From Zygnema circumcarinatum (lineage: Eukaryota; Streptophyta; Zygnematophyceae; Zygnematales; Zygnemataceae): 64,000 nucleotides of DNA. This document shows positions 11,327 through 22,983 of this stretch, piece by piece. Location of the stretch: the NCBI GenBank assembly GCA_037447605.1, contig CM074804.1, forward strand, positions 4,723,613-4,787,612, in the 5' to 3' direction. The notes below the pieces were generated by a model that had not been told where the DNA came from, made no database searches, and saw only the letters and a list, made by a program, of their open reading frames with translations. Each line of letters opens with the position of its first letter. Positions within the stretch are counted from its first letter, which is position 1. A program made the translations under genes and the position numbers.

Positions 11327-14300
11327 ATGGGTCTTGGAGGCGATTTTTGGAAGATCGTTGCTCCCACAGCAGAAGTTTACTCTACGGTGGAAGGATTGCG
11401 CCGTCTCCGTGGGAAACGCCTTGCTGTGGATCTATCCTATTGGATTTGCCAATTTGATGGAACCACGCGCCTCGGCGGGAAGACGACCAGCTTGCATCGC
11501 AACTTAAAGCCACATCTGCGGAACCTTTTCTTTCGAACTATCAAGCTGGCAGCCAGGGTGAGTAAGGGGCCTATTCCAAAGCTAGGGGTCTCGCAACTGG
11601 CTTCGTGTGGACCTCTTCTGACCTGAATGTTACTGTGATGCAGATAGGAGCCTTGCCAGTCTTTGTAATTGACGGGGATCCTCCACCTTTGAAGCTTCAG
11701 GCACGCATTAAGCGCTTCTGCAAAATGACGGGTATTTCGTTCCCAATGCGTGAAGCGAAGGTCTTAGAGGGCGTTCAAGGAAATCGCAACCGGTCGTTTT
11801 TGGAGAAAGTGGAGCAGTGTGTGGTGAGCCGTTTTCTTTACCTCTGTACTTGAATGCAATTCGTACTTTAATGGCATGATGCGACCGCAATGATCACAAT
11901 GCGAAGACCTTCGAGTGCGTTTGTCATCAGGATGACTGGCTTTTTCTGCTGAAAGGGAGGAATTGACAATGCTGATGTTGCTGCATTGGCGCAGAAGCTG
12001 CTTCGGCTTTTGGGCATGCCTGTGCTTGTGGCCCCCGGAGAAGCAGAAGCTCTATGCGCCAAACTGAACAAGAGAGGCTTGGTGGACTATTGCGTCAGCT
12101 CCGACAGCGATACCTTCCTGCATGGAGCCTCGCGCGTGATCGCAAAGCTGCACATCGACTTCCGAGTGGGTTTCCTTTCTTTTGCAGCAGTAGAGTCTCT
12201 GTTTGCTCAATGTATAACGCATCTGAAATGACGCTCTTATGGAAGACGTTCCAGGGAGGATGTGGCTGCTGCAGGCCCCACTGGTGGAAGAATACTCCGC
12301 AGAGGCCATAGCCAGACTTGGCCTCAAACAGAAGCACTTGGTAGCCCTCGCCCTCCTCCTTGGCTGCGATTATTCCAAAGGCGTCCATGGAGTTGGGAGA
12401 AGGCAGGCTCTGCGGCTTGTCCGCACATGTTCCGAGGACAAGGTGCTCAGTCGGTGCGCACTCAAATCCTTATGGGGGATAATGGCAAACGCATTGGAGT
12501 GCCTAAAGGGACCTGCTTTCATCCTCCCTCTATTGAAAACCGGCTTAAAAGTAATTGCTGCTCGCTTATTCAGAGGGAAAGTAGTCATCTCCCTACTTTC
12601 GCATCCCTTGGTGCTGTGTTGTGCGCCCATCTCCGCAATGATAACAGGAAGCCTTTGCTGCAATGCTGGCCGCCATTCCTCCCGTGGTGTCATGGGATGT
12701 GGATGCCGTCCGTACTGCTCCCTCCATGGCCCCATGGTCCCATGTATGGGCACAGGCATTGCCCATACATGCATGATAACAATAACCACCTCCGTGAACT
12801 TTTACTTGAACTTCGCTTTCAAACACGTGCGCGCTCTCACAACACAAGCAAAGCATGATATCTGTTCATATCTGCATGATTTATGGCCTTCCCTCCAGGT
12901 TTAAGTTTGGGATAAGGTTGGTTTTCAGCTGTTGTTCGGTAAAGTCCATTTTGCACTGAGACTTATTGTGCCTTGTGTTCAAATTTATGTGCAGGCTTGG
13001 AGAATGGGCCAACAGTAAGTTCCCTGACAACGCAGAAATGTCGTCCAGCTTGGATTTGGGTAGTGACTCTGTAAGCAACAGTGATTTAGGGAAGGATAGG
13101 AAACCGCCCCACTGCAGTCGGTGTGGATGTCCGGGTACTCTGAAGGAGCATGGGAAGGCCTGCAAGCCAAAAGAGAAAGACTTCAGCTGCTCCTGCGTAT
13201 TCTGCTTTCAGGTCAGCTACGAGCCTTCGCTATGTTTGGATTGGGTGTGGGCGAATAGCTGTAGCCTTTACGATCAGAATAGGGATTTCTACAAAGAACA
13301 AATGGAGAATGGTTTGGGGGGTTTTAGTTTTCGCTGCATGCTGATATTGCCGCCTTGGATGCCTTCTTAGAAGAAGAAGACCTTATGGGGGTTGAGGTTT
13401 GGGGAAAGGTTGGAAGGTGAGAAAGGCCAAAAAGACGCTGCAGAGAGAGAGCTGGTGGAGGAAGGCATGTGAGAAAATGGGTGCCACGGAGGGATTTCCC
13501 AGCCAGGGGGTGGTGGATGCGTACCTGGAAACCGACGCTGAAAGCTTTACAGGTCCTTTCCAGTGTCCTGGGCAAACCCTGAAATGCAAATGCTTTTTAA
13601 GAAGTCTTAAAGTTTGACGATTTGGTGGTAGTTATGGTCAGTATGCGTTCGATTATTCCGTGCCCAAATTCATTCTCTTGATGTGTGAATGCGAGATAGC
13701 TGATGGATATCGATTGAGGTTGACTCTGGTCTGCCAGATCAGGAACAGCTAAAACAAGCCCTGAAATGGGACCCTCCTGATGTCGAACATCTCAAGGAAT
13801 TTTTGAAGGATGTCCTCTCCTTCCCTCCCGATTACACTCATCAGAAAATTCTTCCACTTGTCTCCCACACCTGTCTCACCAATATGGCAGCAGGGGGGGG
13901 TCTCTCATCATCTACTCTTTATCCGTCGTGGACGATTGGCGGAGTGTACATTCCAGTAGGCATAAAGGGCAAGAAAAAAGAGTATGGGGAAACGCTGCTC
14001 ATCCTCTGTTGGGCAGCGGCTTCCTCTGAAGTGGATGCAACCGAAGAGAAAAACAGGAAATGCTTCGTGAAGAGGATGTTTGAGAGCACGTGCAACATGC
14101 TGGAAATGGCAAGAGAGATGAAAGATGTTGCAGGAGATGCAGGGGGTGGCTCCAACTACGAGAGTTTCACTACTGTGGAGAATGAGAGTCTGGTGCAGGC
14201 GGCCTGTCCGCGGCTATGGGCTGAGTTCAACCGGAAGCAGGTATCCGCATTCATTATGGATTGTCAGAAGCTGACCCCGAAGTTGCGAAGAAAGGTTGCT

Positions 14301-15231
14301 CAAATGCTGACTTTTGAGATGCTAGTGAGGATTGATGTCGGGACTTGACTGAGGGCTAAGGCTGGGATGGCAGATGGAGAAGGAGAAGCAACGGAAAAAT
14401 TGCCGGCGAGAGCGGAAATCTTCCTCATCTAATAAGGGTCAACAGAGCAGAATTGGTTCTTTCTTCAAAGTGAAGAAAAAGGGAGTGGCTGAGGAGCAGG
14501 TGGAGGAGAAGGTAACTCCAAGTAACGCAGAATCAGGGAGGGAAGGACCACACTTTGAAGGCACGCTAAGTCAGAAGCTCGCAGTTACACATGCAAACAT
14601 TTATTGGAATCGTGCTGGTGAGAGTGAGAGCAGGATGAAAGAAGAACGTGAAGGAGAGTCTGTTGATTATTCTCTTGTCACCTCGTTCAAGGGTAGTGAC
14701 GAAGCTTGTGGAGCCTTGGAGCTGCAAAAGGAGGTTGGCATAAATGAGGTAGAGACAGTGTCGAGCACAGCGAAGAAAACAAGGAGGGTGTTCGATGCGA
14801 GATTCGGAAATGGAGAGAGTTTTTTCGTTCATGATAGCCCGAGGATGCCAAACTTAGATGTGAAAGAGTTGGACCATAGAAGCAGGGAATTGTCTTCAAG
14901 AGCTATTGTGGGACTAAGGTACCCAGTGCAAGTAATATCTCCCCTTGAAGGCCGAGACAGCGCAGGCAGGAGTAGGGCAGAGGGGAGGCCAGTAAAGCGC
15001 AAGCTTGACATGCGTGACGGTGCTGCATCGGACGGTGATGCAGCTCTAATGGGGTCGCAAGCAGACATCAGGAGGGAGCCGGAGAGGCGAAGGAGAGGCG
15101 CGTCAATAAATGACTACTTTGGTCCCCTCAGCAGTGTAGGGAAGAGCACAGTCGTAGAAGGAAAGCAGGAAATCGCTTATGTTATACTTAGCAGTGACTC
15201 AGAGGTCGGTGAAGATGCCCCCGCGGTTTAG
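11327..15231 (+). CDS. SEND1: SEND1, structure-specific / Holliday-junction endonuclease (XPG/GEN family)
   Basis: Exons: 11327-11557, 11644-11823, 11995-12165, 12275-12453, 12995-13211, 13417-13552, 13738-14240, 14374-15231; 824 residues. The N-terminus MGLGGDFWKI and the VDLSYWI block match plant SEND1 rather than GEN1. Acidic metal-binding residues are all present: D35, D87, E153 and E155 (PGEAEALC), D174 and D176 (SSDSD), and D226 in LLGCDYSKGVHGVG, which also begins the helix-hairpin-helix. The plant-specific HCSRC...C Cys/His segment follows in exon 5. In exon 8, QSRIGSFF (about 563-570) is a consensus PCNA-interacting box, and GASINDYF (about 781-788) is a second, weaker one. The last residues, YVILSSDSEVGED, look like a SUMO-interacting motif. 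The protein should cut branched DNA in nuclear repair and recombination. The exon 6 acceptor (13417) is the least certain boundary. Confidence 0.9.
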
Positions 15232-15890
15232 ACCACTCAAGTGGGCTGGAGGCTGGCAGGAGAATTGTGGGTGAGCATGGAACCCCCCCCCCTTTTTGTT
15301 GTCGCAGGGAGGGTTGGCAAAGGAGGTACTGTACAAAGGAGCGCGTCCGTGTGGGTGAAATGACCGGAACTACGCAGGAGGCAACGCCATGGCTTGCCAT
15401 GACGCTCATGGCGTTAAATAACCTTTTTGGAGTTCGTTGAGAGTTGCGAATACCGGAAGTCTCCGTGTCTCCAAAATTCGTAGGCCGAGCTAGAAAAGCT
15501 CTCCAAGTCACACTCAAAACAGCGATAGTCGAACTCCCTTGTAAAACGCAGAGTGGCCTACAATTCAAGAACACCCAGGAGTTCCACATATACAATCGCA
15601 AAAAAACGTGGCAACTTGTAACATGTGGCGACCTTATGTTTGTTTTTCACTTTTGTTTCTCCTCTTTTCGAGAAATGTGAATTGGTATTGGTCGCACACG
15701 GCAGAAGCCCACAGACAGTTTCCCCTTCCGTGACCTCACCGCGCTCGTCCTTCCTACGGCCGCCGTGGCCTGCCGATGGCGATGGCGCCATCGTGTCCAG
15801 TACAGTACTGCTTTCGCATCCGAAGTGACCAATTAACACATGTACCGCGCCAATGACACGGGGGGCGGAGTGCCGATATGCGGTCTGCTA
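15232..15890. other. Intergenic after SEND1, nothing recognised
   Basis: No gene or repeat seen apart from a 10-C run at about 15285 and a short GGCGATGGCGCCATCG palindrome near 15777-15792. Confidence 0.45.
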
Positions 15891-15922
15891 CACAATACGA
15901 TATGATACGATACGATACACTC
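15891..15922. repeat. ATACGATAC repeat in a promoter
   Basis: Four near-tandem copies of ATACGAT, the complement of the word repeated at 5481-5595. Each of the two sites lies upstream of a gene on the same strand. Confidence 0.55.
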
Positions 15923-16835
15923 CCGGCTCCCGCGGCAGCCCCGCCCGGCCGCCCGCCCGCGCGCGTCGTCCCTCGCCCTCAGGTCGGCAGGCGGGTCGGG
16001 TCGGGTCGGTCAACGCGCGCGGGCGGATTTGCCCTCCCCCTCCCTCCCCCCGGGCGACCAGCCGCGCGCGACGGCACGTGACGTCACAGGCCGCTTAAGT
16101 ACGATAGGACAAAGACGGCCGCCGGCAGGCCCCGGGCGGCGCCGTACGGCACCGCCGTCACCCGCACTTCGCACGTCGGCGTCGCCGTACGGCCGTACGA
16201 CTAGCCGACCAGAGATTCGATCATCCGTACATGCGGCGGGCCCTCGGACATGTCCTCGGGTCCCCCGCTCGCAGGCCCGCCCGCCGGAACTTCGCTGCTG
16301 CCACGTGGCACACCGCACCGAGCACATTTTTACTGCGCACGGGCAGACCTAAAAGTTTCCACCCCCCGAAACGGCGAGCCCGTCGTGCCGGTCGTCGCGC
16401 GATCCGCCATTGGCCGGCCGCGGGAGCCGGCGGGCAGCCGCCGCGAAAAGTTTTGACCACAAAAGTTTCGGTCGGTGGCGGGCGGGGCGGGGCGGGGCGG
16501 CCCCTTGGGCCCGCCCGCCCGCACGGCCGGTCGGAACGAGGCCCTACCGCTCCATGGCGGGGCTCTGCTGACACGTGGCACGCTGGCTGTCCTTGCGCCC
16601 CCGCCCTCCTCCCGCGCGGCAGCTGATGCGGCGCCTCTCAGAGACGGGGGACAACGAGGGCCGGCTGGAGAGGAGCGGCCATGGCTGCACCTGCTTCGCC
16701 CCCCGGCTCTCTCTGACTGACGTGGCCTTCCACCTGGAGCGCTACACACGAGCGAGAGCCAAGGCTGCGTTACGAGTGATCTCCTTCTACAAGGCGGTAG
16801 CGAAGTTCGGCAGCTGCTCGCAGGGCGTGCCGGCC
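15923..16835 (+). promoter_or_regulatory. GC-rich promoter and leader of the kinase gene
   Basis: The stretch is strongly GC-rich. It holds CACGTGACGTCA at 16075-16086, CCACGTGGC at 16301-16309, ACACGTGGC at 16571-16579, a 14-bp perfect palindrome CGTACGGCCGTACG at 16186-16199, and a (GGGGC)n run near 16480-16500. An open frame continues upstream from 16575 into the kinase start codon, so a longer N-terminus cannot be excluded. Confidence 0.5.
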
Positions 16836-19800
16836 ATGGGCGCGTGCGTGTCATCCCCTGTGGCGGACAGGGCCTCCACTATGGCCGCCATGCAGACGCA
16901 GCTGAGCCTCGGCTCGGAGCTCATCAGCAGCGAGTCGGGCGAGTCGGACGAAATCGCCTCTCCCGCCAGCGCGCGAGGTACGCGCTCTTGCAGGGCGCAG
17001 CTTTCGTGGCGGGGCAGGGCGGGCTGCTTTTGGAGACTCGTGAGGAAGCCATCCTCGTTTGGTCTATTAGGTAGCGGAAGGCTTTAGCTTAGGGCTCAAT
17101 GACCTGAGGGACGTTGTACCTTGTTCAGTTGCTGGTAAGCAGTGTTGGAACAAACATGTGCGAAAAAAGAAGGGTTTGTTGGCGTGGTGTCTAATGAATC
17201 TTGAATAATCATAGCTGCTGAATGTAATGCAAAAGCAGAGTAGGGTATACATTCTAGTTCTGCAGAAATTCACCTTTTGCATTGCACTATTCTTTTCATT
17301 TAATGGACGGAGTGCTGCGGAACGCATGGCACCATTTCCAACGGATTACAGAGGTTTCCAGTCGGATCGTTTCTTCTTCTCAAGGTTTTTTAGATGCCAC
17401 GATTCTTTTCAAAGTGCAGATTCAATGCCGACGCTGTTCCTCGCTCCTTCTGCATGAATAGCTGAATAAGGTTTTCTTGTTTCGTGCGTTGGTGGGAAAT
17501 GCAGGACCAAACCGAAAGCGAACTAATATCTATTCAACTTTGTCAGATGAAACTCTAACATCGATGACATCTCCGAGATCTCCTCAAGAGCAGACCATTC
17601 CGTTTGCAAAGAACGTCACGTACAGCGAATTGCAAGTAGCTACTCAGTTCTTTTCCTCCAATAATATTCTTGGTGCTGGCTCCTTTGGAAATGTATACAA
17701 AGGCGTTATGTCTAATTTAGCGGTTGAACTCGATGAGTCCGCGAGTCCGGTTTCGACAAGGCCTGTGGAAGTTGCCGTCAAGGAGCTAAGCCAGAACAGT
17801 CGCCAAGGCAACAAGGAGTATCTTGTAAGCTCTATCACTCTTTCTCTTTCTCCCCTCTCAGACTCTGCCACTCAATCCTTGTTCTTTTTTTGCGATTCTC
17901 TCGTTTGTTTCACTTCTTGTGCTTTTTCAAGCTTCGTGGACCGACTGTGACAATACTTCTTTCCGTTTCTCTCTGAAAATTGACTTTAGATTTCATGTCC
18001 ACGAAGATTTAGATTACAGGCATGGTCCAAATGCTCCGAACACTTCAAGATCTCTGCACTGCCAGTTGCTGGAAAGCTCGCTAACTTTTTTCGTCGCAGT
18101 TTATCCCGCACTTTGTATAATCTAAATTTGGGAGTTGCCTCTCTGAATTAGTAAGTCTAAAAGCCTCATATATGCGATTGCACGTTCGAAAGGTTGACTA
18201 ATGCATTTCCCGATGTTCCGGCTGTTGCGGTGCAGGCTGAGGTAAAAGTTTTGAATCGTGTGCGTCATCCAAATTTGGTCCGACTCCTCGCTCACTGCCA
18301 CGAAGGTGGACGAGCCTTGCTGGCCTATGAGCTCTGCCCTAGCGGCCCTTTGGACAAGGCTCTGCAGAAGGGTGAGCTTGGATGCGGGTTTATTCCGTCT
18401 CACCCTTCCTTTTTTATATTTTCCTCTCCTCGTCCTTTGCCTAGTCCCTGTACGTGTGAGGAAAACATTGTACAGAGAAAGCAGGAGGAAAGAGAGTGGG
18501 AGAGAGTGGGAGAGAGTGGGAGTGTTGGAGGTGCTCACCCTGTTCCGTCCCTCGGCCACGCTGCTTGATGCCCCCCCCCTAATGGACCCCATCAGATTTC
18601 CTATACTCTGTCTCTCTCTCTTCGCTTTTGGCGATGTGAAGTGAGCGTGCGATGATTGACCTGGAGGGTGCGCCTATGCGCAGGGGTCGAGCTGGGGAAG
18701 GCGCTGACGTGGCAGCAGCGGGTGGCGGTGGCCCTTGACGTGGCCCGCGGGCTGCTGTGCCTCCACCGCCACAACGTCATCCACCGCGACCTCAAGGCGA
18801 GCAACGTGCTGCTAACGGAGGTGAGGGGGAGGGAGGGAGGGAGGGAGGCACTGTCCTGTGCTTCAATGAACACCACTGAATAGCTACTAGGTTCTATATG
18901 CTTGGACATATTCTTTACGGGTACGGGCGGAGTCTTGGCTCAGCAAGGCTTCGACGGTTTTGTTTGTCTAATGATTCCAGAGCATTGCATGTAGCAAATC
19001 GAGAGCTTCTGCACGCGAATTGGGTTTGCCTTGTTTAGGCGACTTCGCAAGAGAATTGCGGAGTTTCCTGAAACTAACTTGGGACTTGAAACTAACTAAC
19101 ACACACGCATTGCCAGCATCTGGAGAGGAGAGAGCTCAATTGACTCTGCGTTTCTCTTGGAAGGACGAATGCTCTCTCTCTCTATTCCGGAACGTGTAGA
19201 GAATAAGCAGGCTTGTTTAGCACGTTCTTAAGCCCTTTCTCGTCATGCATGGCAAAATTCGGCCTGCAGGATTACTCTGCAAAGGTGGCTGACTTCGGTC
19301 TGGCGAGGGGCGGCCCCATCGGAGGGCAGACCCACGTCTCCACCAAAATCATGGGAACTCGCGGATACCTCGACCCGGGGTACATGGCCAGCGGTAAGCT
19401 GCACGGGGAGAGGACTCGAAAAAGCTGCTGCAGCTTTCCCAAGCATTTGAATACCTCACAATTCACAAAAGCCACTCGAAATGAATCTGCTGTTGTGCGA
19501 GAAGCTGAGTGCGCTGCGGGGAGGAGGGGGTGGCAGGGCGGCTCACAAAGAAGAGTGACACGTACGCGTTCGGGGTCGTGGTGTTGGAGTTGGTGACCGG
19601 CCGGCCCTCCATGTACGGCTCGCTCACCCTCACGGAGTGGATGAGTCAGTATCTCGCACAGAAGAGGCCGGAGGTGGAACGGTTCATCGACCCCAAGCTG
19701 GGGGAGGACTACGACAGGATTCAGGTGGTGAAGCTCATCATTTTGGCCAAACACTGCCTGCAGGAGGACAGGATGCGGAGACCGGAAGTGGAAGCTATAG

Positions 19801-19841
19801 TTAAGGTTTTGGAGAAGATCGTTGAGGAGACCAAGTGTTGA
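16836..19841 (+). CDS. Receptor-like cytoplasmic kinase (RLCK VII/PBL-like)
   Basis: Exons: 16836-16977, 17505-17824, 18236-18371, 18684-18820, 19270-19393, 19537-19841; 387 residues. The start was chosen because MGACVSS is a textbook N-myristoylation site (Gly2) with a nearby Cys for palmitoylation, as in plant RLCKs that sit on the plasma membrane and act downstream of receptor kinases. The kinase domain is complete: [12 protein letters not shown] (about 103-114), VAVK lysine about 140, HRDLKASN with Asp about 234, DFG about 253-255, and [14 protein letters not shown] in the activation segment. There is no extracellular or transmembrane part. All catalytic motifs are intact, so it should be active. 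The upstream receptor is unknown. Confidence 0.88.
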
Positions 19842-21413
19842 GTGAGGAGGAAGAGGAAAAAGGCAGCGGCATTCAGAACCGGATCGGAGTTGAAGACTGA
19901 AGAGGGAAGCATAAGGTAGCCAGGGCCACTGCAAAATCTCCCAAATAAATAAGGCCTGCTGCCCCGCCTGCTGCAGAAATCCTGCTTCCTCGAATAGACT
20001 GGACAGGTGAAGCGAAGCCAACTTCATGGAAACCAACCCTTCTAATCTTGAAACCGGGGTGGGTCCATAGTTAGCAACGGAGGCCCATGAATAGGAGCCC
20101 CTATTTGTTTTAGTGGGTTTGGCTATAGGTGCCCCTATTGCGGGGCACCCTGCAGCAGGCGGTTGTAGAGTACTGTTATCGTCGCAGGTGTGCCTTTACC
20201 TCACTCAAATCAACGCGCTGTTGACCGGCTGCCACCCGGCCGCCACTGGTCAGCGCTTGGATGCCCTTAGAGGCAGGATTGGCGGCTGGTAGGCTGTGCA
20301 TAAAGGAGGGAAGGGTGCTGCTCTACGGCAGCGGCTGGAGAGATGAGATGGCACAGGCAATGAAGCTCCGATGTGTACCAATCGTTTGGTGGGCGGTTTG
20401 CCGTCTGGGAAAGAAAGTCCTCGGTGGAGAATCTCGTGACTGAGATGCGGGGAGCTGCGTAGCGAGTTGAAGAACCTTTGATCTTTGGTTTGCTGCTCTG
20501 ATCGAATCTCACTCACCGTCTGTTGTTCCATTCGAGCATGAAGCAAGCACCGCACGGTGTGGGGGGGGGGGGCGCAATGATTCGAAGAGGAGCGTCGATC
20601 GCGGCAGCAGCTATTGGGATTCTGGCAGGCGGAGACACGCGGGAAGGCGATGTACTTTTACTATATTCGAACTTCAACTGGACTCGTTGTGGCCATGTTG
20701 TAAAGTTGGTTTTTTTTAACATTAAAAAAGAAAAGGGTTATTGCGACTTTCTCGTGTCTCAAAAAAATTGGTAGCCAGAATCTCATTACCGATTGAATTC
20801 TATTTCTTTGGTAGTGATACGATTAACTATTGTTCTCTCGTTCAATAGGAACTCGTTCTCTCGTTTGTCTCTCCTTTGTAATTGGTTGAACATTTGAACA
20901 ATGAAATCTTTAGTCTGACGGCTCCATTGTCTGAATCGTGATTCGCAATATGCTGAAATCCGCACATGTGAGTGATCTATTTGAACATTTTGAAACAACT
21001 ACGAATGGGTTCAATCAACTCGGAATCTCATGTTCAACCTCATTCAATTACTTTGCGACGAGAAATGGTTGCCCGAAATCGTGTTCAAATGTTCAAAAAG
21101 GCTCCTTTGACGGTATGGCCGCGATCTGTTGCTCGAGTCGTGCATTCGCACTCGCCACTTTGACGCGCCCTCCTGCGGCGACTCGCTCGTGTTCTCCCTC
21201 GCGTCCCCTCCGCGTGCACTCACTGTTGTGTGTCACGGGATAGACGCACCGCCCGCCGCCCGCCGTATGGAGGAGATATTGAAGGCTGCCTGCTGCGCGG
21301 TGTGGAGACATGTTGTTGGCAGAGCTTGGAATGAGTGCGTCCATCATATGCTCATATGCCATGTCTTCTCCCCCTTTCCCCCTTCATCCTCTTCCTCTTA
21401 TATGTTCTTCTTT
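19842..21413. other. Intergenic, no gene recognised
   Basis: I find no exon I can support. An 11-G run lies near 20561-20572. TTGAACA-like words recur between 20880 and 21100 but form no clear arms. Confidence 0.45.
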
Positions 21414-21754
21414 TCAAAACCTCACCTAAAACGAAAGGGAAGTTATCACAAACCTGGAAATGTGTGTCATATCTCCATTTCCTTTTTTTTACATTTTTTT
21501 TTAAACAAATGGTGAATATCCATTGACATTGTAAGTCAAATAGACTTCGAAAATCACTTCGATGTCTTTTGTCCGCGCTTAAGCCAGTGCGTGTAGAAAA
21601 CGTAAGAATGATTTCCGAAGTCTATTTGGTTTATATTGTCAATGGATATTCACCATTCGTTTTTAAGAAAATGAAAAAGAAAAGAGAGAGAGATAGGACA
21701 CATTTCGTGCTCAAGTTTGTAATAATTTCACATATTTCTTAGGTGAGGTTTTGA
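21414..21754. mobile_element. Foldback (long inverted repeat) element, about 340 bp
   Basis: The left arm (about 21414-21555) begins TCAAAACCTCACCT and ends near AGACTTCGAAAATCA. The right arm (about 21609-21754) is its imperfect reverse complement, ending AGGTGAGGTTTTGA. The inner part, AATGGTGAATATCCATTGAC and its complement, is nearly perfect. The loop is about 53 bp. No ORF and no clear target-site duplication were seen. It is probably a miniature inverted-repeat transposon or a hairpin RNA locus. Confidence 0.75.
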
Positions 21755-22829
21755 GTTTATATCTTTAAACAAGGTTATTGTAAACATATCTAATTTAATG
21801 TAATTGCTCATCTTTGGGAGTGTCCAACACTTCACAAGTCTTTTTTGTATATATTCAAGCAAGATTTGTATTTTGTGAACTTTTGGATTGTGTAAGGATA
21901 AAGAGATCAAAGTTGGCTCGACTGAACGTGTGTTCAAATGTATCGTCGTGGGGGCAAGGAGGCGGAGATGCGAAACCTGAACGAAGTGGTGAACTCAAGA
22001 ATTGCTAACTTAAGCGTTTTACTTTTGTTCGTCTGCGGGGCTTGCGGCCCTGCAGTTGTGGCACTTGAAGACGTACTTTGAACGAATAAGGCTCTTGTAA
22101 GGCTGAAAAATGGCTGACTGTGAAGGCCAGGACTCCAATTGCCCGCTGTGAGATGTTTGACAGGATGTCACGCATAGTCTTTCGAGGAATGGTTAACAGT
22201 AGGTTAGGCTACCGCAGGCCAAGCCTCAAGCTTCAGCTGAAGGTTTGTAGCTCGTTGCAGTGGTGAGACAAGTAGTGTGTACATCCAGCCCACTTTTGTC
22301 AAATGCGATTGTTTCCGATCTGGTCTTTTCAGTCTTTTTTTGCCATGGAGCTCACAAGGAACACAGATAGCCGCAATTGAGGCAGAGTGAGGAAAAAGTC
22401 GCAGAAGCATAAATTTCATCCTTGAAAGTAAATTATTGAAGGCCTGTGGAGTGTCCGTGTCAAATGGTTTCCGTTATTCGATCTACGCACCTTTATAGCA
22501 TTGCGTGCGTTCCTTAGGTCCAAGACACAGGCTCGACCTGCCTGCCTTGCCTGAGCAGCAGCAGCATCCCACGTGCTGCGCAAGCCCTTCGATCCCTCCT
22601 TGAACCCGCCCATCTGGAGCACTTCCAAGCAGAGGATAAATTGCCCTCCCTGCAATCCAACTTTCCCCCGGCGGCTCCTTTCAGTGCCGCCACTGAACTG
22701 CATGGAAGCTCGCCCTTCCATTCCTCGGCCGTACAGACCCGTACAGATCGCCGAGGGGCGCAGGCGCCCGAAGGCGCGAGCTGGAACTTCGGCGGAGCGG
22801 AGCGATCGCGGCGGTCGGGCGGCCGACTT
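21755..22829. other. Intergenic and DRG1 upstream region
   Basis: No coding exon recognised. Composition changes from AT-rich to GC-rich towards the DRG1 start. Confidence 0.45.
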
Positions 22830-22930
22830 ACAGAGAGAGAGAGGGGGGGAGAGAGAGAGAAAGAGAGAGTAGGGGGGAGAGGGAGAGAGAGGAAGAGAGA
22901 GAGAGAGAGGTGGGGGGAGAGAGAGAGGGT
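22830..22930 (+). repeat. GA microsatellite in the DRG1 promoter or leader
   Basis: About 100 bp of almost pure purine, mainly (GA)n with short G runs, ending about 55 bp before the DRG1 start codon. Purine tracts of this kind are common in plant core promoters and 5' leaders. Confidence 0.75.
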
Positions 22931-22983
22931 TGAGGCATCCCTCCGACGCAGGCCAGAGCGGGGGGGGGAAGGAACTCGCAGCC

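Noticed and set aside
16230-16860. Several long GC-rich ORFs on both strands
   Set aside because: They are a product of high GC with few stops; composition is Arg/Pro/Ala-rich and no family is recognisable.
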